A DNA stretch of 64,000 nucleotides from contig JBFLXB010000006.1 of the NCBI GenBank assembly GCA_040757335.1, forward strand, positions 56,964-120,963, read 5' to 3'. Numbering within the stretch: position 1 is the first letter of the stretch; each line of letters opens with the position of its first letter. The DNA comes from Nitrospirota bacterium (GTDB lineage: Bacteria > Nitrospirota > Nitrospiria > 2-01-FULL-66-17). Made by a program: the position numbers and the translations under genes. A model generated the notes under the pieces. The model had not been told where the DNA came from. It was given only the letters and a program-made list of their open reading frames with translations, and ran no database searches. Below are positions 8,378-16,741 of the stretch, one piece after another.

Positions 8378-10485
8378 GGGACCCCTCCCGACGGTTCGTT
8401 CAGCCGGCTCCCAGACGCGACGCGCGAGGCGGCGTACTCGCGGGCGGCGGCATAGGCCGGTCCCGGGGGTGCGTCACGAAGAAACGCCTGGTATTCGCGG
8501 TCGGCCTCGCTACGCCGCCCGTCGCGCTCGTAGAGACGGCCGAGGTTGAACCGCGCCGGGAAGAACGACGGGGTATTGGACAGCACCCGTTCGTAGGCAG
8601 CGGTCGCCTCGGGATACCGCCCCGCGGCCAACAGCACGTTGGCGGAGTTGAACAGCGCGTCGTTCAACCGAGGGTTGATTTCGAGGGCCTTGGCATAGGC
8701 CGCGAGCGCCTCGTCGGGACGTCCCGCGCGCTCGGCAAGATACCCGAGCCCCAGATAGGCCTTGGCGGAGAGGAACGAGGGCTGCGACCGCTCCTGGGCG
8801 AGCACCGCCTGGTAGTGCGCGGCGGCCTCCCCTGGCCGCGCGCTCTTGGCCAACGCATCGGCCACTGCAAGGCGCGCGGCCGGGGGGTGAGGCCGTCGCT
8901 GCAAGGCGGCTCCGGCCGCGGTGAGCGCGGCTTCGGCGCGCGCCGCGTCGCCCAGCTTGTCGTACACAGTCCCCAGCGCCGCGAGCGGCTCGGCGGCATC
9001 CGGCGTCAACGCCACCGCCTGTTCCAGGGCCGTCCGCGCCTCGACGTACTCGCCGCGCCCAGCGTGCAACAAGCCGATGTTGTGGTAGGCGAGCCCGTAG
9101 TCTGGCTGTAGCCGGATCGCCTCCTGGTATTCGGACAACGCGCGGTTGCCATCGCCACGCCTCGCGTATTCGTTACCGAGGTTGAGCCGCACCACCGGAT
9201 GAGCGGGTGACTTGGCCACCGCGTCGGTCCACAACCGCAACTCGTCCGTCCACACCGGGTTCCGCGCGATCGTGGCGGCGGAGGACAGGGCCAACGCGAC
9301 CAATCCCACACTGACCAGCGCCCATCGCGCGCCCGGCCGTCGCGCCGCGCCATCCCAGATCGCTCCGGCAGCCACCCCGGTCGCGCCTGCCAGCCCCATC
9401 CAGGGTAGGTAGTCCCGGTGCTCCTGAAACATGACGTGTAGCGGATACACCACCGCGGGCACCAACGCGACCAACCACCAGAGCAGCAGGAATCCCGCGG
9501 CTTTGCGGGCGTCCTGACCCCTGACCAGCCAGCGCAGCGCCATCGCGAACCCGGCGAGCGCCAGGCCTGCGCCCGCAAACACGGCGGGGCGCCAGGGCGA
9601 GTCCAGAACCGGCACGTCGTGCAGGACCGTGAGCGAGAACGGCCAACCGAACGTCACCACGTGCAGGGGAAACGCCGCGAGCTGGCTCCAGAGATTGACC
9701 CACACGTTGCGGTCCCCGGTCGGCGCTCCCGACAGCACGGCCCAGAGCGTGCGGGCGTACCCGGTGGTCGCAAAGTAGCCCGCCCCGAGCGCGCCCACCA
9801 CCGCGTAGGGCAGGAACAGCGCCCGGCGAGGCACGGCGCGCGACCACCCGACGTCGTAGAGGATCCACGCGAGCGGGATCGTCACAGCGGTCTCTTTACT
9901 CGCCAGACCCAATCCCAGCGCGGTCACGGCTCCGGCGCCGGCCGCCAACGCGGCGCGCCGGCGCCCCGCGGCCTGCGACCGTCGAAAGAGGACGAACGAC
10001 GCGACCGCGACCGCGCCCCAGAGCCCAACGAGGAGCGACGACCGCGCGGCCAGGTAGTTCACCGCCTCGCTGTTGGCCGGCGTCACCGCGAACACCAGCC
10101 CTCCCGCGACGGCGGACGCCGCCCGCCCGAGGAGGAGCCAGAGCAGCCACATCACGGCGGCGGTCGAGGCCCAATGCAGCACCACATTGGCGAGATGGAA
10201 TCCAAAGGGATCCAGCCCACCGAGTCGGATATTCATCGCGTAAGTCACAAACGTGAGCGGCCGGTAGTGACCGGCTCCTATCGTCCCTGCGCGCGGCCCC
10301 CACCACGTCGAATCAACGACCGCTGCGCGCAACGCGGTATTTTCCACGATCGCATGCCGATCGTCGAACTGAAAGGGCCCCCGAAGTCCGTTGGCGTAGA
10401 TGGCGAGGACCAACGGAAGCACCAGCACCACCGTTGCCAGGACCCGTTTCTGTTCCGCCCGTCGCTGCGGCGGATCAAGAATCAT
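8374..10485 (-). CDS. TMTC-like membrane glycosyltransferase with C-terminal TPRs (paralogue 6)
   Basis: A 703-residue protein: about ten membrane segments, then seven or more TPRs from about residue 430 to the end. It carries family signatures also seen in eukaryotic TMTC O-mannosyltransferases: an Asp-Asp first loop (FQFDDRHAI), the loop TPANSEAVNYLAARSSLL, an SKETAV segment and QEHRDYLPWMGL before the last helices. I chose ATG 10485 because AGAGGTG lies just before it and the length then matches the paralogues; a GTG at 10578 would add 31 residues. Unlike the five tandem paralogues it lies behind the spermidine-synthase-like gene. Its likely role is transfer of a lipid-linked sugar to an exported protein or glycan; this is inferred from the family resemblance. 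Confidence 0.8.
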   Translation of the reverse strand: MILDPPQRRAEQKRVLATVVLVLPLVLAIYANGLRGPFQFDDRHAIVENTALRAAVVDSTWWGPRAGTIGAGHYRPLTFVTYAMNIRLGGLDPFGFHLANVVLHWASTAAVMWLLWLLLGRAASAVAGGLVFAVTPANSEAVNYLAARSSLLVGLWGAVAVASFVLFRRSQAAGRRRAALAAGAGAVTALGLGLASKETAVTIPLAWILYDVGWSRAVPRRALFLPYAVVGALGAGYFATTGYARTLWAVLSGAPTGDRNVWVNLWSQLAAFPLHVVTFGWPFSLTVLHDVPVLDSPWRPAVFAGAGLALAGFAMALRWLVRGQDARKAAGFLLLWWLVALVPAVVYPLHVMFQEHRDYLPWMGLAGATGVAAGAIWDGAARRPGARWALVSVGLVALALSSAATIARNPVWTDELRLWTDAVAKSPAHPVVRLNLGNEYARRGDGNRALSEYQEAIRLQPDYGLAYHNIGLLHAGRGEYVEARTALEQAVALTPDAAEPLAALGTVYDKLGDAARAEAALTAAGAALQRRPHPPAARLAVADALAKSARPGEAAAHYQAVLAQERSQPSFLSAKAYLGLGYLAERAGRPDEALAAYAKALEINPRLNDALFNSANVLLAAGRYPEATAAYERVLSNTPSFFPARFNLGRLYERDGRRSEADREYQAFLRDAPPGPAYAAAREYAASRVASGSRLNEPSGGVP

Positions 10486-10602
10486 CGCCACCTCTACTTC
10501 GGGAAACCGCCCCGCGGTGGTTTCGTTCCGCCAGACGAGCGTTACCCACCCATCCCCTGCGCCGGCTGCATGCGCCACCGCGCGGCGAAGCCGTTAACGG
10601 CC

Positions 10603-12975
10603 TCATCGCCCCGATCCTCCCCGCAACCACGCCAGCGGATCGCTGCGGCGCCCCTGGAGGATCTGCGCGAACGCGACCGGACCCGAAAACTCCACCGCCA
10701 CGTTGTCGTCGCGATTGGGCACCGCGCCGTTGAGCAACCTCGCGATGGTTCCGTGGTGGCCGACCAGCGTGGCGTAGAGGTCGTTCTCGGAGCGAAAATC
10801 GACGCGGGCCAGATCCGGTCCGGTCTGGGGCTCCGACAATGCCGCGGCCACCCGGGCGCGATCCAGAGCCAGGGGCGACGCCGATCCCACGAAAAAGACG
10901 TCGCCGGGCGTGGGTTCCACCACCACGAAAAACGGGAATGACCGCGCGAACGCCGCCAGCACGGCACGGAGATCCTCGGGTCCCATCGCGTCCGCGGTCA
11001 CCCATTGCCCGAACACGCCTCCGGGTTGAAGGCGCGACGCCGCGAGCGCGAAGAACTCCTCGGTAAACAGCGTCGCGGCTCCCGCCACCCAGGGCAACGA
11101 CGGCTGGGAAATGATCACGTCGTAGCGATGGGGCGAGAGCAGAAGAAAATTCCGGCCGTCCTCGGGCCACACGCGGACGCGAGGATCCGCCAACGGACTG
11201 CCGTTCTCGGGTTCGAACTCGCGCGAGGCCTCGATGACGGCTCGTTCCAACTCCACGACGTCCACTTGTCCCACCGGGTAGCGCAACACGGAGCCCGTGG
11301 TCGCGCCGCTCCCCAGCCCGATCACGAGCACGCGATCCGCGGAGCGCGCAAACCACAGCGGCCAGTGGCCGATCGCGACCTGGGTCCTCATGAACGGGTC
11401 GCCGGACTCGGTGCGGCCGTTGATCGTCAGCAGGCGTCCCTCCTCGTCGCTGCGCGTCACCACGACCGTCGCCGTCAGCCCCTCGCGTTCATAGAGGGCC
11501 TGTCCGTGGCCGAGTCTGGCTTTGACGCCGTCTACGCCCTCTCGCTCCGCGACCGCAAGAAACCGCGGGAGGTTCCAGTACACCCCGGACGACATGAGGG
11601 TCGCGCTCCACGGCGGCAGGCTGGTCGCGGTGACCACGACCACGGCGGCCGCCGCGAGCGACCCCCAGAGCGCGAACCGGCGCGGAATCGAACGATCGCC
11701 GACGATGAGCCAGACGCCCAGCAAGAGACACGCCGCCACCGCGGCCAGCAGGCTCGCGCGAACTCCCAGAAACGGGACGAGCGCAAACCCGGCGAGCACG
11801 GCGCCGGCAATGGCGCCCGCCGTGTTGATCGCGTACAAGCGGCCCACCGAAGCGCCGATGGCGCGGGGATCATTCGCCACCAGGTGCAGGGCGACCGGAA
11901 AGATCACGCCGAACCCAAACGTCGGCGCAAACATCACCAGGAACGAGAGCGCGAACTGCGCAGCCGACATCACGTCCGGGCCGAGCCCGCGCAGCGAACG
12001 CACCGCGGCGATCAACGCAAAGGGCAACTGGCCCAACAGCGCCAGGGTGGCCAGCGACGCAACGGCCACCCCGAGTTGAACCGCCCCGAGCAGCGCCGTG
12101 CGGGGCACGACGCGCCGAACGAGCCAAGTCCCGAACGCGGCGCCGGACGCGAGCCCGGTGAGAAACGTGGCCAGCATGGCGGAGAACGCGTAGACCGAGG
12201 AGCCCAGTACCAGGCTCAGCGCGCGCGACCACACCACCTCGTTGACCAACGCGGCCGCCCCGGAGATCGCCAGCGTCAGGGCGACGCGGCGCTGGATGTG
12301 GGGAGCGATGGGCGCTGATGCGTCGGCCGTCGGTGACGAGGCCTCCGACTCGACGAACGGTCCGCGACGCGCCAGCATCCACGCGGCGGTCGCCGCTGCG
12401 AGATTGCTGCCGGCCGCGATGTAGATCGTTTGTCGCACGCCGAACGCGGGCAGGAGCACAAACCCGGTCCCTACGGCCCCGGCGATGGCGCCGGCAGTGT
12501 TGGCCGCGTACAGCGCGGCCGCGCGAGTGACGAACCATGCGGCGCCCGCCGCCGCGGCACGGCTGATCACCGGCAGGGTTGCGCCCATGAGCACCGTGGG
12601 GATCGCGAGGATCGCCGCCACCAACACCAGCCGCGCCCCCAGGACCAGCACCGACGACTCGGCCACGTGTCGCCACAGCGTCTGATACACCGGCACCACG
12701 GCGGCGAGCAGCCACGGGATCGCCAGCGCATAGGCGCCGACCCCTACTTCGATCGCGGCATACGCCACCAACGGGCGGCGAATGCGGCCTACGAAGCGTC
12801 CGCCGAGCGCGCCGCCGAGCGCGAGGCCACCCATGAACACGGCGAGCACGGTGGTCACCGCGATGGTGGTCGACCCGAACACCAGTACCAGCAATCGCCC
12901 CCACACGACCTGGTACACCAGCCCGGCGGCGCCGGACAGAAAAAATACGGCCCCCAGCAGCGTGATCGGCTTCAC
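10603..12975 (-). CDS. Membrane-anchored spermidine-synthase-like protein
   Basis: A 790-residue fusion. Residues 1-460 form an MFS-like membrane region of about 12 or more helices (GAAGLVYQVVWGRLL opening, repeated again near residue 240), and the C-terminal third is a spermidine-synthase/methyltransferase Rossmann fold with the nucleotide motif VLVIGLGSGATTG and the VVELERAVIEASREF acidic segment. Proteins of this type are widespread and poorly characterised; true aminopropyl transfer is not established for them. The GTG start overlaps the stop of the upstream TMTC-like gene by four bases, so it belongs to the glycosylation operon. Confidence 0.82.
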   Translation of the reverse strand: MKPITLLGAVFFLSGAAGLVYQVVWGRLLVLVFGSTTIAVTTVLAVFMGGLALGGALGGRFVGRIRRPLVAYAAIEVGVGAYALAIPWLLAAVVPVYQTLWRHVAESSVLVLGARLVLVAAILAIPTVLMGATLPVISRAAAAGAAWFVTRAAALYAANTAGAIAGAVGTGFVLLPAFGVRQTIYIAAGSNLAAATAAWMLARRGPFVESEASSPTADASAPIAPHIQRRVALTLAISGAAALVNEVVWSRALSLVLGSSVYAFSAMLATFLTGLASGAAFGTWLVRRVVPRTALLGAVQLGVAVASLATLALLGQLPFALIAAVRSLRGLGPDVMSAAQFALSFLVMFAPTFGFGVIFPVALHLVANDPRAIGASVGRLYAINTAGAIAGAVLAGFALVPFLGVRASLLAAVAACLLLGVWLIVGDRSIPRRFALWGSLAAAAVVVVTATSLPPWSATLMSSGVYWNLPRFLAVAEREGVDGVKARLGHGQALYEREGLTATVVVTRSDEEGRLLTINGRTESGDPFMRTQVAIGHWPLWFARSADRVLVIGLGSGATTGSVLRYPVGQVDVVELERAVIEASREFEPENGSPLADPRVRVWPEDGRNFLLLSPHRYDVIISQPSLPWVAGAATLFTEEFFALAASRLQPGGVFGQWVTADAMGPEDLRAVLAAFARSFPFFVVVEPTPGDVFFVGSASPLALDRARVAAALSEPQTGPDLARVDFRSENDLYATLVGHHGTIARLLNGAVPNRDDNVAVEFSGPVAFAQILQGRRSDPLAWLRGGSGR

Positions 12976-14927
12976 CGGGTGAGCCGGCTCAGGATGAGCG
13001 TGGCGCCGCGACGGTGCGCGTCAAAACTGGGCTCCGGCGGCAGGCGGGTCAGGAGGGTCTCCAGCGCGGCCCGCGCCTCCTCGCGTCGCCCCATCTCGTA
13101 CAGCGCCACGGCGCGGTTGAGTGCGGCGTCGTGGTCGTCCGGAGTTCGGTCGAGCACCTCGCTGAACTGTTCGAGCGCCTCGGCCCATCGTTGATGTTTG
13201 AGGTACAACGTGCCCAAGTTATTCCGCGCCAGCGACTGATCGGGATCGAGCGTCAAGGTGTCGTGGTACAACTGCGCCGCGGCCGCATCATCGCCCGCGC
13301 GCTGAGCCAACAGTCCCAAATTGGCCAACGCCGCCGCGTCCCTGGGGTCGAGATCCAGCGCGTGGCGAAGGAATCCCGCGGCGTCGTCATCTCGATTCTG
13401 CTTGAGTGCGATGATCCCCAACATCCGGTACGTCTTGGCATACTCGGGCGCGAGGCTCGCGGTCTTGAGGAACAGCCACCTCGCCTGATCGTACTGCTCG
13501 CGGCGATACGCCAACGTACCCAGCACGTAATACGGAAACGCATCATTCGGTGCGATCGTCACCGCGCGACGAAACGCCTCCTCGGCGCGCTCGTAGTCGT
13601 TGCGCGTCATGTACCCGACCCCGAGATTAATGTGGGCGGCGCGACTCTCGGGTGATCGCGCCACCACCTCCTGCCACAACCGCACGTCGTCCGCCCACAC
13701 CGCGGACCTGGCGCGGTCAACGGTCACAGCCAAGGCCAACACCACGACGCCTCCCACTATCGCGACGCCTTCGACGGTCCGACGAACCAGTGCAGACTGC
13801 AATCCCGGGGCCACGCGACCCCATGCAGCCCGCGCCTCACGCACCGCGATCGCGGCCAACCAGGCCAGCGCGACCGCGGAAAACGCCAGACGATTTTCCT
13901 GCATCAACCCTTTAACGGTCATCCACGGCAAGGGGGCCAACGGCGCCAATCCCGCAACCGCCCAGAGCAGACACCAAGACACCAGCGGCTGTCTACGCCA
14001 ACACGCGACCACGGCGGCGAGGAGGACAAGGAATCCCGCAACGAGCCAAGCCGCGGTGACCGCGTGGAACCGCGTGGCAAACACCAACGGGTGATCCAGG
14101 CTCAGCGGGTACGGCCATACCAAGAGCAGCAAGGAACGGAGCATCATTTCGAGCAAGGTCCATGCGGGAAAGAGCGCGGGGCGCCCGACCTCCTCTGCCA
14201 GGCTGCCGGCCACGTTCCACCAGAGGGCGAAGTACCCGGCGAAGACGACGAGGTAGGGCGCCACCGCCACCAGGCTGCGCCGCCATGTGTCCGGAAACGG
14301 TCTTGAGGATGGCACCGACTCGTGGGATGAGATCACGAGATGGTACGTGAAGAAGGGTACGAGCACGGCGACCGCCGACTCTTTGCTGAACAGAGCGGAA
14401 AGAAACGCGGCGGCTCCCACGACGGTCCACGCCCGTCCGCCGCCGGTTTCGCGACGCAGAAACGCCCAGCACGCGATCAACGCCCCGCACACCGCTAAGA
14501 GCGACGAGCGCGCCACTGCGTAGTTCACGGCTTCGGCGTTCACCGGGTGGACCGCGTACACCAAGGCCGCCAGCGCGGCCCATCGATCATCGTGAAGCAG
14601 CCGGCGCCCCACCACGAACACGAGCCACGACGCTACAAAATGCAGCAGGAGATTGGCCGCCAGGTATCCCGCCGGCTTGAGCCCCCCGGCCGCGTAGTTG
14701 AGTGCGAAACTGGCCACGGTCAGCGGGCGATACCCCGCCACCCCTGGTTCTGAAGACGCGGCAAGCGGGGACGTCAGGTAGAACCAGGGCTGCCATTTCC
14801 GAATCGCCAAGTTTTCGGTGATGGAAATCTTGTCGTCATAGTGGAACCCACCTTTGGCGGCCCCGCCGTGTGCGGCCGCCACCACGGCCATCAGCCCGAC
14901 CGCCACCACCCAGGGACGGATCGTCAC
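12972..14927 (-). CDS. TMTC-like membrane glycosyltransferase with C-terminal TPRs (paralogue 5)
   Basis: A 651-residue protein. The N-terminal membrane half has the conserved loop motif FHYDDKISI near residue 30, HPVNAEAVNYAVARSSLL near 125, an FSKESAV segment and MQENRLAFSAVAL before the final helices. The motif RSAVWADDVRLWQEVVARSPES leads into about six TPRs. Known TMTC proteins are ER O-mannosyltransferases; the bacterial relatives have no assigned function that I can confirm. It is joined by GTGA overlaps to both neighbours. Its TPRs are more divergent from those of the two upstream paralogues than those two are from each other. Confidence 0.82.
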   Translation of the reverse strand: MTIRPWVVAVGLMAVVAAAHGGAAKGGFHYDDKISITENLAIRKWQPWFYLTSPLAASSEPGVAGYRPLTVASFALNYAAGGLKPAGYLAANLLLHFVASWLVFVVGRRLLHDDRWAALAALVYAVHPVNAEAVNYAVARSSLLAVCGALIACWAFLRRETGGGRAWTVVGAAAFLSALFSKESAVAVLVPFFTYHLVISSHESVPSSRPFPDTWRRSLVAVAPYLVVFAGYFALWWNVAGSLAEEVGRPALFPAWTLLEMMLRSLLLLVWPYPLSLDHPLVFATRFHAVTAAWLVAGFLVLLAAVVACWRRQPLVSWCLLWAVAGLAPLAPLPWMTVKGLMQENRLAFSAVALAWLAAIAVREARAAWGRVAPGLQSALVRRTVEGVAIVGGVVVLALAVTVDRARSAVWADDVRLWQEVVARSPESRAAHINLGVGYMTRNDYERAEEAFRRAVTIAPNDAFPYYVLGTLAYRREQYDQARWLFLKTASLAPEYAKTYRMLGIIALKQNRDDDAAGFLRHALDLDPRDAAALANLGLLAQRAGDDAAAAQLYHDTLTLDPDQSLARNNLGTLYLKHQRWAEALEQFSEVLDRTPDDHDAALNRAVALYEMGRREEARAALETLLTRLPPEPSFDAHRRGATLILSRLTR

Positions 14928-16741
14928 GGCGCGCCCCCGGCGAGCAGATGGTCGATGGCGGTCCGATACCGGTCAAAAGCGGGACCTGGCGGCAACCGTC
15001 CGCGCATGTCGCGCAGAACCACAGCGGCCTCGGCGTGCCGCCCCAAACCCGCGAGCGCCACCCCTTGGTTGTACGACGCCTCCAGAAACTCGGGGTCGCG
15101 GCGCAGGGCTGCGGTCACCAGGTCGAGGGCCACGGCGAACTCGCGCCGTTGCAGATGAATCGTCGCCAGGTTATTGAGGGCGTCGCGTTGCGTCGGGTTG
15201 AGATCGAGTGCGATCCGAAACAGGGCTTCCGCCGTGCGGGTGTCGCCGGCGCGGAGCGCCAGGATCCCCAAATTCGCCTGTGCGTCGGCGTCCTGGGGGT
15301 TGAGATGGACCGCGCGCTGGAACGCCGCAGTCGCCTCGTCCGTCAGGTTCTGACGAAGCGCCAGCAGGCCGAGGTTGTAGTGGGCGCGGTAATAGCTCGG
15401 AACCAGCACGAGGACCTCTTCAAACACCGCCTTCGCGCGCCCGTATTCCCGGTGCATCATGTAGGCCGACCCCAGGTTGATGCGCGCGAGCAGGTTATCC
15501 GGCGATCGTTCGACCACTTCAGCCCACAGTCGCCGATCATCGTTCCACACCGCCGAACGCGCTCGGTCCACCGCCACGGCGGCCACGACGAGAACCGCTC
15601 CGATGCCGGCGAGGAACCGTCGAATGACCACAGCGGCGTGCCAGCTTGCGACTCCCGTCCAGATCTCGCGAGCCAATGCCGCCGTGGCCAGCGAGAGACC
15701 GGCCGCCGAAAATCCGATGCGATGTTCTTGGAACAGCGCCACCGTGGTCAACCACGGCAGCGGCGCCAGCGGAGCCAACCCGACAAGCGCCCACAACAGG
15801 CCCCACGCCGCGACGGGCACGCGCCGGGAGAGCGCGACGAAGGCGACGACGAATCCCACCGCGCCGAGCACGAGCACCGCGGCCAGCTCCCCGTCAAACC
15901 GCGTCAGGAACGTGAGCGGATGGTCCAGCCCCAACGGCCACGGCCAGACCCAGAGCGCCAGCGATCGCCCCGCCAGCTCCGCGAAGGTCCACGCCGGACG
16001 GTCGGAGGGCGGCCCGGGCGCAGCGACCCCTCCGGCCGTCATGATCCGCCAAAACGCCACATACAACACCGCCATCGCGCCGAAAGCCAGCGCGGCTCGG
16101 CGGGCGCGCGCAAGATTCGCCTGGGCGCGTGACGCGCGCGATCGAAACCAGCCGTATGCCGCCAGCGGCGCGACCACGACAACCGCCGACTCTTTGCTCA
16201 GCATGGCCGCCACGAATGCGGCGAGCGCGAGGACGCCCATCGCCGGCCCGCCCTTCGATTCGACGTACCGGATATACGCCCACGTCGCCGCGAGCGCGAA
16301 AATCGTCGAGAGCAGCGACGAGCGCGCGGTCACGTAGTTGACGGATTCGGCATTGACCGGGTGCAGCGCAAACACCAGCCCGGCACACCACGCCCAGCGT
16401 TTGTCGTCCCACACCTCGTAGCCGATCAGGACGATCAACCATGCGGCAAGGACATGCAGCGCGAGATTCGTGGCCAAATATCCGGACGGGTCGAGCCCCG
16501 ACACGACGTGATTCACCGCGAGCGATAGCGCCATCAACGGTCGGTAGATCGCGGCGTCGCGCTCGCTATTGACCGCGTCGCCTCCCGTGAACATGCGAGA
16601 TGGCTGCCACGACCGTACCGCGGGGTTGTTCACGACCACGGACAGGTCGTCGTAGTGAAACTCGCCCTTGACCGCCCCGCCGTGCGCGGCCACGACCGCC
16701 CCGCCAAGCGCCGCGGCAGCCGCCCACTGCCGCACCGTCAC
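14924..16741 (-). CDS. TMTC-like membrane glycosyltransferase with C-terminal TPRs (paralogue 4)
   Basis: A 605-residue protein. Residues 1-20 form the first helix ending AHGG, followed by the loop FHYDDLSVV, HPVNAESVNYVTARSSLL, LSKESAV, and LFQEHRIGFSAAGL. The TPR half begins after SAVWNDDRRLWAEVVERSPDN and has about five repeats of 34 residues. The TPR-coding part is nearly the same at the DNA level as that of paralogue 3 (106 identical bases at 15225-15330), whereas the membrane halves differ clearly. GTGA overlaps tie it to both neighbours. The predicted role is sugar transfer to an exported acceptor, with TPRs probably binding acceptor or partner; both points are inference. Confidence 0.82.
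   Translation of the reverse strand: MTVRQWAAAAALGGAVVAAHGGAVKGEFHYDDLSVVVNNPAVRSWQPSRMFTGGDAVNSERDAAIYRPLMALSLAVNHVVSGLDPSGYLATNLALHVLAAWLIVLIGYEVWDDKRWAWCAGLVFALHPVNAESVNYVTARSSLLSTIFALAATWAYIRYVESKGGPAMGVLALAAFVAAMLSKESAVVVVAPLAAYGWFRSRASRAQANLARARRAALAFGAMAVLYVAFWRIMTAGGVAAPGPPSDRPAWTFAELAGRSLALWVWPWPLGLDHPLTFLTRFDGELAAVLVLGAVGFVVAFVALSRRVPVAAWGLLWALVGLAPLAPLPWLTTVALFQEHRIGFSAAGLSLATAALAREIWTGVASWHAAVVIRRFLAGIGAVLVVAAVAVDRARSAVWNDDRRLWAEVVERSPDNLLARINLGSAYMMHREYGRAKAVFEEVLVLVPSYYRAHYNLGLLALRQNLTDEATAAFQRAVHLNPQDADAQANLGILALRAGDTRTAEALFRIALDLNPTQRDALNNLATIHLQRREFAVALDLVTAALRRDPEFLEASYNQGVALAGLGRHAEAAVVLRDMRGRLPPGPAFDRYRTAIDHLLAGGAP
14941..15541 (-). repeat. Near-identical TPR-coding block, copy A (pairs with 16755-17355)
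   Basis: This 601-base block in paralogue 4 aligns without gaps to 16755-17355 in paralogue 3 at a constant offset of 1814 bases. Differences are scattered single bases, and 15225-15330 is fully identical to 17039-17144 over 106 bases. The membrane-half DNA outside the block remains alignable but is far more diverged. Confidence 0.85.

Noticed and set aside
9619..12318. Two long plus-strand frames (440 and 437 codons)
   Set aside because: They are antisense to the TMTC-like and spermidine-synthase-like genes, are dominated by Arg, Gln, His and Pro, and lack ribosome sites.
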